Below, in pieces: positions 23,497-33,407 of a DNA stretch of 53,557 bases. The position numbers and the translations under genes were made by a program. The notes beneath the pieces are model-generated. The model was not told the origin of the DNA. It ran no database searches and saw only the letters and a program-made list of their open reading frames with translations. The DNA lies in the NCBI GenBank assembly GCA_017881055.1, contig JADGRF010000304.1, positions 1 to 53,557 of the forward strand. Reading direction: 5' to 3'. The first letter of the stretch is position 1; every line of letters begins with the position of its first letter. This DNA is from Sandaracinaceae bacterium (GTDB taxonomy: Bacteria > Myxococcota_A > Polyangia > Polyangiales > JAFGIB01).

Positions 23497-26400
23497 TCAC
23501 GCGGCTCGCAGCGGCCACTCGAAGCGCTTGAGCACGGGACTGAGCTCTTGGAAGCTTTCACGCATCTCCGGCATGCTGATGCGGTCGGCCGGGTGCTGCC
23601 GCAAGCCGTTGGCGATCAAGTCGCACAGCGCTTCCAGCTCGGTGTTTTCGCGCAGCGCGAGCAGCTTGTCGGGATAGCCGTCGTGTGTGAGGTGCATGTT
23701 GATGATGGCGAGCTCGCCCGGACCGTCGAACAGCGTGTCGCCCGTCAGCATCTCGTAGGCCAAGCACGAGTACGCGTACACGTCTGCGCCCCACGGCCGC
23801 AGCTCGAAGTCTTCCGGCACCAGGCCCCAAATCTCCGGCGCACCATATTGACCGGTTGCGCAACCAGGACGCACGTGCCGGCCGGCGAGGCCGAAGTCCA
23901 CGAGCACGGGCATGGTGGTCTCCGAGAACGGACCGTAGGTCGTTCGCAAGATGACGTTCGATGGCTTCACGTCCAAGTGGCCGATGCCGACATGGTGCAT
24001 GCCTTCGAGCCCCGCACCGATTCCGTCGAGCAAGCGCAGCGCCTGCGCGACGTCGAGATCACCGCGTTCGATTACGCGTTCGAGCGACGGTCCGTCGACC
24101 AGCTCCATGACCAAGATCGGCTTCGGGCGCGCGCCGGCATCGAACGTCACGAAGGTGGCTAGGTTCGGATGTTCGGGTAGGGCAAGGAGCGCGCCTGCTT
24201 CCTGCCGGAACAGCGTCAAGAACTCTTCTTCCGAGAGCAAGCGCGCGGCCTCGGCGTTGTAGTTAGGCACCTTCAGCGCGAAACGAATCGCGTCGTCGCG
24301 ATGGCGTTCTTCCACGCGCGTGACTACGAACACACTGCCGACACCGCCGGTGCCGAGCGCATGCAGCACGTAGAAGCCACCGATCGTGCGGCGTGCACCG
24401 AGCCACGGCGGCAGCGGCGCTTCTTTCGGGGCCGGTGGCACGAACGAGGTCTGGAGCTCGGCCGTGGCGAAGATCGGCAAGTGCTCGATGCGCCCCAGCA
24501 CCAGCTCGATTATCTTCGCGATCGCGAGAGGTAGCTCTTGCTGGAGCGCGGACGAGACCGAGGGCAGGATCTCGCGGATCTGCCCGGTGGCTTCGCGCGG
24601 CTCCTTTTCGATCGTCATCGTCAGCAGCCCGAGCGCCGTGCCGCTCATCGGTACTGGGCGTTGGGCGCGCGGCAGAAGGCGCCGACGCGCGCCGACCGTC
24701 AGCTGGCACAGGGAGAACACCGTGCTCTCGAGGCGCAGCAGGCAATCGCGGCCCTGACCTGCGGCGAGCTCCGAGAGCGCACGTGCCGAGGCGATGTCTT
24801 CCAGCTCGCGCGCCAGCGACAGCAGGTTGCCGCGCATCGCGCTCACTCGCAGCGTGCTGGCCCACGGCAGGCTCTGCGCCAGCTCGCGCAGCGCATCGAT
24901 CGCGGCGCGGGCGTTGCGTCCGGAGGCATCCGCGCGTTCGGTGATGCGCGCGGCGTGCGCGTACGCCGAAACGCTGCGCATGAAGTCCGGCATCATCGAG
25001 GCTTCGGCGAGCGTAGACAGGTCGTGCGACGTCGGTACGTTGTCCGCGATGGCGACCACCACGTCGGACAGCTCGCAGACTTCGTCGCGCATCAGCGCGT
25101 CGAGCGCACGCGCCAGCGCGGCGCACACGATGCGGCGCAGCGGCGAGGCGGCGTCGCTGCGCGTGCGGCCGAGCAACATCTTCGCGGTGCGCATGCGGCG
25201 CTCGCGACGCTGGCCGGTCACGTCCTCGCCGTAGCTGCCGTCGGCGTCGACCAAGTGCAAGAGCGTTCGCATGCGTCGCAGGCGCAGCGTCAGGTGCGAG
25301 ACCGCACCGCTCGACTGTACGGGCTTGCCTTCGACGCGCACGAGCCAGTTGGTCAGTCGCTCGAAGAGATCCCCGAGCGGTGCGGCCGCAGCGGCTGCAC
25401 CTTTGCCGGTCGCGCCGATGCTGAGCAGATCCGAGAGCGCGGCCGTTTCGAGCAGCGTCATGTCCAGCTCGCGCATCGCGCGAAAGCCGTTGCGCCGGCC
25501 GTCTTGCTCGTTGTCGCTGGCGCTCTCGAGATCGTTCACACGCGCGATCGCAGCTTGAAAGACCAGCTGCGCCTCGGCGTAGGCGTGGCGCGCGTCTTTT
25601 CGTGCGAACGCATTGAGCGCGCTCTCCAAGCGATCACGCAGTGTGGGCACGCGGTCGCGGTCGGGTGAGAGCTCCTCGATCAGCATCTCGCACAGTGCGA
25701 CGCGGCCGTCGTCTTCGAAGCGCTGCGTGGCCAGCCACTTCAGCAGCTTGTCTTTGGCGTGACGCGCCGCGCGCAGACCGAAGTCGGCGCCGACACGCTC
25801 GCGTCTCAGCTCGACCAGCGCTTCCGCGGCTTCGATGCCGCCGAGGCGCACGATTTGGTCGAGCAAGTCCTCTGCCGCTTCCGGCTCGGCCTCGGCCGCC
25901 CGCGCAAGTCCGAAGACCATGGTCTCCGCGAGGCCGGTGTCCGAGCGCAGCGTCTCATTCGCCAACACGTCGCGGCAGCGTTGCAGTCCGATGGCAGGCT
26001 CGATCGCGATGCTCGCCGCGAGCGAGACCGCGGCACGCCGCCACTCGGTCGGCGTCAGCTTCGGGTCGAGATGCGCATCGATTTCTTCTGCGAAGTCCGG
26101 AACGGACTTCGCGAGCAACCCGCGCGCCGTCGCGACGTGCCGCCACACCAACGACTCGCGATCGTTGAGCAGCAACTTCCACGCGGCTTTGACCGCAGGT
26201 TCCTGAAAGGCGCGCAAGCTGCCCGCGTCACCCTGGGCAGCACGCCGCGCCGACTCACGCGCGGCGCGTTCGAGCAGGCGCGCAGCCAAGCGTCGCGACG
26301 GCAGCGAGCCCATTGCGGGATCCGAGACCCATTCGCGTCGCAGATCCGGTCGCGAGATCAACGCGAGCGCGAGCGCATCGGATGGCACACCGCTGCCTAG

Positions 26401-26832
26401 CGGCAGCTCGAGCGCGAGCGCCACGCGTGCACGAATCGGTGGGCCGGTGAGCGTGCGCTTCGATTCCGCCGCGAGCGAGGTGGCAAGCACCACGAACGTC
26501 TCGGCGTCACCTTCGTACAGGCGTGTGAGCACTTCGCGACCGAGTTGACGACGCTCCGGGCCGACCGGCAACGCAGCTGCCAGCTCATACACCGCGGCTG
26601 CGGCCGCCGGTGGCGAGAGCCAATCGAGATCGCTCATCAAGTCGTTCTTGAATGCAGCGCGCACTGCTTCGAGCAAGAGCGCGGGGTCCACGCCTTCGAG
26701 CGGCACGGGCTGCTGCTCGATCGCGGCGCGCGCGAGCGTAGCCATGGCTTGGCGCCAGAGCGCGCGGCGCTCTTCGTCGCTCTCGACGTGTGGCAGCTGC
26801 ACGATGCTGCTCAGGTGGTTCGCTGTGGACAT
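23497..26832 (-). CDS. Giant Ser/Thr protein kinase with C-terminal kinase domain
   Basis: In this 1111-residue protein the kinase domain is at the C terminus (about 815-1095), the reverse of most bacterial receptor kinases. The glycine loop (GTGGVGSVF), the Lys strand (FALKVP), the catalytic loop HLDVKPSN with Asp954, VDFGLAG and GAPEIWG are present, so it should be active. The first 800 residues are Ala/Arg/Leu-rich helices, reminiscent of HEAT/TPR-like scaffolds but not a family that could be named. No transmembrane segment is visible. It overlaps the upstream MutS-like gene by one base (TGATG) and precedes the POT gene by seven, so it belongs to that operon. Confidence 0.9.
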   Translation of the reverse strand: MSTANHLSSIVQLPHVESDEERRALWRQAMATLARAAIEQQPVPLEGVDPALLLEAVRAAFKNDLMSDLDWLSPPAAAAAVYELAAALPVGPERRQLGREVLTRLYEGDAETFVVLATSLAAESKRTLTGPPIRARVALALELPLGSGVPSDALALALISRPDLRREWVSDPAMGSLPSRRLAARLLERAARESARRAAQGDAGSLRAFQEPAVKAAWKLLLNDRESLVWRHVATARGLLAKSVPDFAEEIDAHLDPKLTPTEWRRAAVSLAASIAIEPAIGLQRCRDVLANETLRSDTGLAETMVFGLARAAEAEPEAAEDLLDQIVRLGGIEAAEALVELRRERVGADFGLRAARHAKDKLLKWLATQRFEDDGRVALCEMLIEELSPDRDRVPTLRDRLESALNAFARKDARHAYAEAQLVFQAAIARVNDLESASDNEQDGRRNGFRAMRELDMTLLETAALSDLLSIGATGKGAAAAAAPLGDLFERLTNWLVRVEGKPVQSSGAVSHLTLRLRRMRTLLHLVDADGSYGEDVTGQRRERRMRTAKMLLGRTRSDAASPLRRIVCAALARALDALMRDEVCELSDVVVAIADNVPTSHDLSTLAEASMMPDFMRSVSAYAHAARITERADASGRNARAAIDALRELAQSLPWASTLRVSAMRGNLLSLARELEDIASARALSELAAGQGRDCLLRLESTVFSLCQLTVGARRRLLPRAQRPVPMSGTALGLLTMTIEKEPREATGQIREILPSVSSALQQELPLAIAKIIELVLGRIEHLPIFATAELQTSFVPPAPKEAPLPPWLGARRTIGGFYVLHALGTGGVGSVFVVTRVEERHRDDAIRFALKVPNYNAEAARLLSEEEFLTLFRQEAGALLALPEHPNLATFVTFDAGARPKPILVMELVDGPSLERVIERGDLDVAQALRLLDGIGAGLEGMHHVGIGHLDVKPSNVILRTTYGPFSETTMPVLVDFGLAGRHVRPGCATGQYGAPEIWGLVPEDFELRPWGADVYAYSCLAYEMLTGDTLFDGPGELAIINMHLTHDGYPDKLLALRENTELEALCDLIANGLRQHPADRISMPEMRESFQELSPVLKRFEWPLRAA

Positions 26833-28790
26833 CAGCGAGCTTCTTTCGCGGGTTCGTGCACGGGTTCGTGCGCAGCCGTCGACGGAGCGTCGATTGCATA
26901 CGCATCGCGGTCCTGCTCCGGCACGTCGATACCAGCCATTGCAAGCAGCCTGAGCGCGTTACTCGTACGCACGATTCCGGGGCGTAACTTGTAGTCGAAG
27001 CGCATCTCGCCGTCGACTACGACGTCGGTGAAGTGCACGTTGGCGATCCGTTCCGGATATTGATGTTCCAGGCCCGCGAGCTCGATGTCGTGGGTTGCGC
27101 ACAGGCCGGTGCCACGCCGCTCGATCAGGTGCATCAGCACGGCCTTGCCGCCCAGGTGCCGCGCGCGCGCGTTCGTGCCCCGCAGCAGCTCGTCGAGCAG
27201 AAAGAAGATCGGGGGCGCTGCCTCGGCGTCGGCGACCACGGTCTTCAGCTTCTCCAGCTCCGCGTGAAAATAGCTCGCGCCCGACTCGAGCGAGTCCTCG
27301 GCGCGCATGCTGGCGCGCAGGCGCAAGAGCGGAACGCGCATCTGCTCCGCGATCACCGGGCCGCCACACAGCGCGAGCGCAAGGTTCTGCCCGACCGAGC
27401 GCAAGAGCGTGCTCTTGCCCGCCATGTTCGAGCCGGTCACGACCAGCGCGGTGCCCGGCCCGCGCAGTGCCAAGTCGTTCTCGACCCGGGCGCTCGGCAA
27501 GAGCAGCGGATGACCGATGCCGACAGCCGCGAACCCTTCGTCAGCTGGCACGACTTCGGGAAACACCGCACCCGGGTCGTCGGCCGCGAGCGTCGCCAGC
27601 GACGCCAGCGCTTCGAGCTCGCCCAGTGCGGCGAACCACTCGCCGCTACGCGCGCCCACGTCGCGCACGAAGCGCTCGATGCCCCACAGCACCTGCAGAT
27701 CCCACAGCACGAACGCGTTGGCCACGATGTGGAAGATCGGGTTCTGACGCAGCTCGGCAAAGCCGGCCCAGCGCGACAGGCGCGCCAGATGCGACGACGG
27801 CGGCTGACCGTCGATGGCGATGCGCTGCGAAAGCGCGATCAGCTGCGGGCTCTCGAAGCGGCTGCGCTCGACCAGCAGCAACAGCTGCTCGAAGGCCTCG
27901 AACACGGGCAGCTTGGCCGCAATCACGTCGATCGCGCGGTGAGCGGGCTTGGCGAAGAGCCCGAGCAGTGCCAGCTGACACGCGCTCGGCAAAAGCCACA
28001 GGCCGCCTGGCGAAAGGCCGAAGCTCGAGGCCAGAGCGAGCGACACCGTACACACGGGCAGAATCACGACGACGGCTCGCAGCCAGGCGCGCTCGGCGAA
28101 GACGGCGGGCAGACGCGCCAACACTTCGACACCGCTCGGGTCGAGCTTGTGCTCGCCGGGCATGCCCGCGGCCGCTTCGAGATCCTCGCGAAACTCGGGC
28201 CTCGCGCGAAGCTCGCGAACGGCGGCTTGGCGCAGCGCGATCACCTCGGCAGGCGCCGCGCGTCCGAGCCAGCTCGCCAGCGTGCGCTCACCGTCGCGTG
28301 TGTGCGTGACCTCGATGCGCTGGAACAGCGACGCATGCCCCACCAAGTCGATGTCACGCGCGTAGGGATGGTCACGCGGCAAGAGCGCCGCGCCGTCGAA
28401 CGGCAGCTGTGCGAACGCGCCTGAGAGGCGCAGCGCGTGTCGCGTGTGCACTTGCCGTCGTGTGCGCGTGCGCGTCTGGGCTGTGATCGTGCGTGCGTGC
28501 AACACCACGGCCACTGCGAAGCCGAGCCAAAACACGAGCCCCGACGCGATCTGCGCCAACGGATGCGCGCCGAGCTGTGCGCGCTGCACCACGCCGTTCG
28601 CGATCAACACCGCGCCGCCGACGAACGAGAGTAAGCGTGCCAGCGAGTAGCGATTGGCTACGGCCTCGTAGCGTGCAGCCTCGCCGTCGAGCACGACGCC
28701 ACGTTGCTCGTGCTGGCGCAGCGCCTCGCTGTGCGTGCGTGACGGCGCAGACGAGATGTCGACGTCGGGGTGTGGTTGGGTTCGAGTCAC
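26832..28790 (-). CDS. Membrane-anchored MutS-family ATPase
   Basis: The C-terminal third is a MutS ATPase domain: Walker A GSNMAGKSTLLRSVGQN (about residue 454), SYFHAELEKLK, Walker B FFLLDELLRGTN and the ATHDIELAGL His switch. The mismatch-binding domain I of true MutS is absent. Instead there are two pairs of hydrophobic segments (LLSFVGGAVLIANGVV and IASGLVFWLGFAVAVVL; VVVILPVCTVSLALASSF and LWLLPSACQLALLGLFA), predicting a membrane protein. Such MutS-like membrane proteins are known from Bacteroidetes genomes but lack a role. The start is uncertain: GTG 28790 is used, TTG 28808 is possible. First gene of the kinase operon. Confidence 0.85.
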   Translation of the reverse strand: MTRTQPHPDVDISSAPSRTHSEALRQHEQRGVVLDGEAARYEAVANRYSLARLLSFVGGAVLIANGVVQRAQLGAHPLAQIASGLVFWLGFAVAVVLHARTITAQTRTRTRRQVHTRHALRLSGAFAQLPFDGAALLPRDHPYARDIDLVGHASLFQRIEVTHTRDGERTLASWLGRAAPAEVIALRQAAVRELRARPEFREDLEAAAGMPGEHKLDPSGVEVLARLPAVFAERAWLRAVVVILPVCTVSLALASSFGLSPGGLWLLPSACQLALLGLFAKPAHRAIDVIAAKLPVFEAFEQLLLLVERSRFESPQLIALSQRIAIDGQPPSSHLARLSRWAGFAELRQNPIFHIVANAFVLWDLQVLWGIERFVRDVGARSGEWFAALGELEALASLATLAADDPGAVFPEVVPADEGFAAVGIGHPLLLPSARVENDLALRGPGTALVVTGSNMAGKSTLLRSVGQNLALALCGGPVIAEQMRVPLLRLRASMRAEDSLESGASYFHAELEKLKTVVADAEAAPPIFFLLDELLRGTNARARHLGGKAVLMHLIERRGTGLCATHDIELAGLEHQYPERIANVHFTDVVVDGEMRFDYKLRPGIVRTSNALRLLAMAGIDVPEQDRDAYAIDAPSTAAHEPVHEPAKEAR

Positions 28791-28934
28791 GAAGAAAGCG
28801 CGGCGCAATGCGGGACGCGCAGTCGGGGCAGGGTCCCGAGAGCGGTGCGCGGAACGTGCTCATAGTACCTGCACTGCGCGTGCTGTGGGCATTGGGGATT
28901 CGCTTCGGCCACCCCGGCACGCGCGTACAGTAGA

Positions 28935-31900
28935 TTACAACCCCGTACCATCACGGCAGGACGCGGGGGGATCATCCCCGTCGCCGAGCTGCGCCAGCCG
29001 CTCGGGCTTCACGAGCAGCGTGCGCACCCGGGTGGCGACCTCGGGTGCGAGCTCGCCGACCAGCCGGGTCTGTCCGGCCTCGCGCACACCCACGACCACG
29101 CCATCTTGGAACACGATGCGAGTCGTCGGCAGTGTTGGGATGCGCTCGCCCGGCAGGACGCCGCCGACCAGGTTCAGGGGATCGCTCGCGCACAGCGAGA
29201 TCAAGGTCGTGTCGTTTTCGTGACGGGCGCGGCGCAGGCTCGCGATGGCGTCCGGCATTGCGAACTGTTCGCCCGAGAAGCCATCCACGAACCGGCCGCC
29301 ACGGATCTCGCCGCGGGCTTCCAGCTTCCGGAATACCTTCGAGAGCTCACGCCATGGCGGCATCACGGCGCCATGCTCGCGCTCGAGCAGCTTGCGAAAG
29401 ACCACGCCGTAGCGGCGCAAGAGCGTCCGCGCGATGGTCTCGAGCGCGTGGTCCCGATCGAGCGCGGGCGTCTTCACGAGCGACCAGCGACCCGCATGAG
29501 CGAGCGTGGCCCCATGCCGCGCCGCGCGCGAGGGCCTACGCGGGTGGCCGCTGCGCTTGCTGGCAGGCACAAGCAGCGCGCGCAGACCGGAGAACGCGTC
29601 GGACGCCGCGAGCCCGGCGGCCACCAGCTCGGCCAGCGCGTCCTCGAGCACGCTCGGCAACAGGCCGACGCTGCCTTCGATGTCGGAAAAGAACGAGGCT
29701 CCATGCTCCGCCAGGTACGCACGCACGCGCTCGGCTCCTCTGCTCGGGGCGACGCTGCTGCCCGTCGCGATGCTCCGAAACGCCGAGAAGCCTGCGGCGG
29801 TGCACAGCGCGAGCGGTGCGGAACGCAGCGGACCACCACGCACGCCATCCTGCCCCGGCGGCGAGAGACGTGCCCAGCGTACGCGCCCGGACAGACAAAG
29901 CTCGTCGAGCCAGCTCGGGTCGTAGTCGCGCACGCGGGCCGCCAGCACTTCGCTCTCCCACGCACCCGACTTCGCTTCGAAGCCGGTGAGCTGATCGATC
30001 ACCGCGTACAGGCCATCGCGTCCACGCACGGCCTCGCTGCGCTTCACGTGCTGATGCGCGAACAGAAAGCGCATGAACACCTGCGGGCTGACCGGTTCGA
30101 TCTCGCGGCGCAACCGATCGAGCGTGAAGCGATGGATGCGCGCGAGCAGACCACGCTCGCAAAATTCGTCGCGTGGCGTGCTGTCATCGCTCGCGAGCTG
30201 CCTGAAGTGACCGCGCAGCACGTGTCCACGTGATTCCAGCACGTGCAGCGCCGCGAGCGCGTCGCTCGCCGAAATTCCCAGGCCGAGCGCCACCTGCTCA
30301 TCGGTCACAGGACCGAGCGCATCGACGCGTGCCTGCACCAGCGCTACCAGCGCGTCGTGGCGCGTGTGTTGGACGGCGTTTCCGTCACGCGCCGGTGGCG
30401 TTGCGATGGCCGGATGAAGGCTCGCCTCGGGATGCAGCGCGATCAGCTCGGCGAGGCGCTCTGCTGCGCAGATCAGGGTGTGCCCTGTCGACAGCTGCAC
30501 ACGCGTGGCTCGTCGCTCGCCCGTCAGCGCGGTCAACCACGCGGCGGCCTCGGGCGCATGCGTTGCGACCGCATCGTGCACTTCGCGCTCGGTCATGCAG
30601 CCGAGCGTGACCAGCGCATCGTGCAGCTCATCGCGGTCGCGCGGCTCCGGCCACGCTTCACGCACCACGCGCTCGATCGCGGCCGGATCGAGCGTCGCCA
30701 GCGTCTCGGCGTGCGCGCGGTCCATGAAGCGCCGCGCCATGACCGCTTGCGTACGTCGCTCCTCGAGCGGCGCGTCGTCCAGGAACGCGTACGGCCGGGC
30801 ACCCAGGATCTCGTTGGCAAGCGGCGACGGTTCCGTGAGGTCGCGGAACACGAACGCGACCTCGTCACGGTCCAGGCGTTCGAGCAGCTGCTCGAGCGCT
30901 TCTATGTCCATGGCGTCGTGCAGACAGTCTTCGATCGTCTGACGCACGAGCGGATGGTCCGGGATCTCGCGCTCGCCTTGGATGTTCTCTAGGCACGCTT
31001 GCTGATCGGGAAACACAAGCGCAGCCAAGTCGTTGGTGCGCATGCGCAGAAGCCGTGCCGGTGTCTTTCGACCGCCTTCCCAGCGCTTCACCGCCAGCGA
31101 GCGCGTCGCGTTCCAGCGAAACCGCGTCTCGAACATCGGGGCGTCGAGCAACGCCTGCACGAGCACGTCGCGCACGCTCTTCGCATGTAGAAAGTCGCGG
31201 ATTTCGGCCAGCGGGAAGCTGTGCGTCGGGCCGAGCGACAGGATGATCGCGTCCTCGGTCGCGGCCGCTTGCAGCTCGAAGTTGAACGCGCGGCAGAAGC
31301 GCTTGCGCAGCGCCAGGCCGAACGCACGGTTCAGGCGCGAGCCGTACGTGGAGTGAATCACCAGCTGCATGCCGCCGGCTTCGTCGAAGAAGCGCTCGGC
31401 CACGAGCACCTCGTGGGTTGGCAGCTGTCCAAGCGCGGCTTGCGCTGCGCCAAGGTACTCCGCCAGTTGCTCCGCGGCTTCGACGCTCGCGCCATGCGCG
31501 ACGAGCGCAGTATGAGCAGCTGCAACGGGCGCCTGGCCCAGGCTTTCTGCCGTGCGCAGCGCAGCGTCCACCCGCTCGCGCACCTCCGACACGCCGCGGC
31601 TGAGCGCGGCGCTGCGTCCCGGTGCTTCGCCCAACCAGAAGGGAATGGTCGGCGGTGCACCATGCGCATCTTCCACGCGTACCGTACCCGGCTCGACGCG
31701 CAGAATGCGCCACGCGCTGTTCCCGAGCTGGAAGATGTCGCCCGCCATGCTCTCGATCGCGAAGTCTTCGTTGATGCTCCCTACGACGGCCCCGCTCGGA
31801 GACAGCACCACTTGATAGTCCGCGTTATCCGGGATCGCGCCGCCGCACGTGATCGCCGTGATCCGCGCGTTCTTACGCGGTCGTAGCCGACCGTTGACGC

Positions 31901-33356
31901 GATCGTGATGCAACAGGGCGCCGCGCCGCCCGCGCACGGTGACGAAGCCTTCCGCCAGCATGCTCACGACGGCGTCGAAGTCCTTGCGCTCGAGCTCGCG
32001 GTACGGGTAGGCACGCCGCACCAGAGCAAACAGCGCGGCTTCGTCCCACTCGCCTTCTGCAGCGACTGCCGCCACCAGCTGCTGCGACAGCACGTCGAGA
32101 CCCGGTCGCGCGATGCACACGCGGTCGAGCTCGCCGCGTCGCAGCGCCGAGACCAAGGCCACGCTCTCGACCAGCTCGTCACGTGTCAGCGGAAACAGCC
32201 GACCTTCCGAGAACGCGCCCGCACGGTGTCCCGAGCGCCCGACGCGCTGCAGAAAGCTAGCGATGCTGCGCGTCGAGCCGACCTGACACACGAGGTCCAC
32301 CGAGCCGATATCGATGCCAAGCTCCAGCGAGCCCGTCGCCACCAAGGCCTTGAGCTCGCCCGCCTTGAGCCGGGTTTCCGCGCGCAGACGGTGCTCGCGC
32401 GACAAGCTACCGTGGTGCGAGGTCACCAGTGTCTCGCCGAGGCGCTCCGCCAGGTTCTTCGCGACGCGCTCCGAAAGCCGGCGCGTATTCACGAACACGA
32501 GCGTAGTGCGCCGTGCGGTGATCAGCGCGGCCAAGCGGTCGTACAGCTCGCTCCAGACCTCGTTTGGCATCACGGCTTCGAGCGCGGAGCCGGGTAGCTC
32601 GATCTCGACGCGCAGATCGCGCCTATGGCCGTGATCGATGATGTTGCAGCTGATATCGGCGGCGCCGTCTTCCGTCGAGCCAACCAAGAATTTCGCGACC
32701 TCTCCGATCGGCGTCTGCGTGGCCGAAAGCCCGATGCGCTGCATCGGACGGTTCACCAGCGCAGCCAGGCGCGCGATCGAAAGCGCGAGGTGCGCGCCGC
32801 GGCGGTCGCCGACCAGCGCATGGATCTCGTCCACGATCAGCGTGCGCACCGTGGCGAGCGCGCGTCGTCCGCTCTCGCTAGTCAAGAGCACGTAGAGCGA
32901 CTCGGGCGTGGTCACGAGAATGTGCGGCGGACGCTTGCGCATGCCTGCACGGTCGCGCGCCGGCGTATCGCCCGTTCGCACGAGCGTGCGGATCGGCACC
33001 GCCGGTAGCCCAAGCGTTGCCAGCTCGCGCGCGATGCCGGTCAACGGCGCCTGCAGGTTCTTCTCGATGTCGTTGCCGAGCGCCTTCAGCGGCGAGACGT
33101 AAAGCACGCGAGTCTCGTCCGGCAGCTCGCCGGTTTGGCCCTCGCGGACCAGCGCGTCGATCGCGCACAGAAACGCCGCCAAGGTCTTGCCTGAACCGGT
33201 CGGCGCCGCGATCAGCGTGTGGCCACCGCCGAGGATCGCAGGCCAGCCGTCGGCCTGCGGCGGCGAAGGCATGCCGACGTCACGCTCGAACCAACGCCGC
33301 ACCGCGGGATGCAGCGCTCCGAGCGAGGTCTGCGAGGTCTCCACAGGCTCCGACAT
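28935..33356 (-). CDS. lhr: Large ATP-dependent helicase Lhr
   Basis: Lhr proteins are 3'-5' superfamily 2 helicases with a long C-terminal region linked to DNA repair. This 1473-residue protein is full length. It has motif I APTGSGKTLAAF, motif II VDEIHALVGDRRGAHLALS, motif III GLSATQTPIG, motif IV-like FVNTRRLSERVAKNLA, motif V-VI GSLELGIDIG and LQRVGRSGH, ahead of the Lhr-core winged helix. Residues past about 900 form the C-terminal Lhr half related to AlkZ-like glycosylases. ATG 33356 gives MSEPVE; a GTG five codons earlier is possible. It stands alone on the minus strand. Confidence 0.93.
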   Translation of the reverse strand: MSEPVETSQTSLGALHPAVRRWFERDVGMPSPPQADGWPAILGGGHTLIAAPTGSGKTLAAFLCAIDALVREGQTGELPDETRVLYVSPLKALGNDIEKNLQAPLTGIARELATLGLPAVPIRTLVRTGDTPARDRAGMRKRPPHILVTTPESLYVLLTSESGRRALATVRTLIVDEIHALVGDRRGAHLALSIARLAALVNRPMQRIGLSATQTPIGEVAKFLVGSTEDGAADISCNIIDHGHRRDLRVEIELPGSALEAVMPNEVWSELYDRLAALITARRTTLVFVNTRRLSERVAKNLAERLGETLVTSHHGSLSREHRLRAETRLKAGELKALVATGSLELGIDIGSVDLVCQVGSTRSIASFLQRVGRSGHRAGAFSEGRLFPLTRDELVESVALVSALRRGELDRVCIARPGLDVLSQQLVAAVAAEGEWDEAALFALVRRAYPYRELERKDFDAVVSMLAEGFVTVRGRRGALLHHDRVNGRLRPRKNARITAITCGGAIPDNADYQVVLSPSGAVVGSINEDFAIESMAGDIFQLGNSAWRILRVEPGTVRVEDAHGAPPTIPFWLGEAPGRSAALSRGVSEVRERVDAALRTAESLGQAPVAAAHTALVAHGASVEAAEQLAEYLGAAQAALGQLPTHEVLVAERFFDEAGGMQLVIHSTYGSRLNRAFGLALRKRFCRAFNFELQAAATEDAIILSLGPTHSFPLAEIRDFLHAKSVRDVLVQALLDAPMFETRFRWNATRSLAVKRWEGGRKTPARLLRMRTNDLAALVFPDQQACLENIQGEREIPDHPLVRQTIEDCLHDAMDIEALEQLLERLDRDEVAFVFRDLTEPSPLANEILGARPYAFLDDAPLEERRTQAVMARRFMDRAHAETLATLDPAAIERVVREAWPEPRDRDELHDALVTLGCMTEREVHDAVATHAPEAAAWLTALTGERRATRVQLSTGHTLICAAERLAELIALHPEASLHPAIATPPARDGNAVQHTRHDALVALVQARVDALGPVTDEQVALGLGISASDALAALHVLESRGHVLRGHFRQLASDDSTPRDEFCERGLLARIHRFTLDRLRREIEPVSPQVFMRFLFAHQHVKRSEAVRGRDGLYAVIDQLTGFEAKSGAWESEVLAARVRDYDPSWLDELCLSGRVRWARLSPPGQDGVRGGPLRSAPLALCTAAGFSAFRSIATGSSVAPSRGAERVRAYLAEHGASFFSDIEGSVGLLPSVLEDALAELVAAGLAASDAFSGLRALLVPASKRSGHPRRPSRAARHGATLAHAGRWSLVKTPALDRDHALETIARTLLRRYGVVFRKLLEREHGAVMPPWRELSKVFRKLEARGEIRGGRFVDGFSGEQFAMPDAIASLRRARHENDTTLISLCASDPLNLVGGVLPGERIPTLPTTRIVFQDGVVVGVREAGQTRLVGELAPEVATRVRTLLVKPERLAQLGDGDDPPASCRDGTGL

Positions 33357-33407
33357 CCGCCCAGCGTACACCGACCGAGTGATCCGTCCACCCGGCGTAT
33401 AAGAAAC

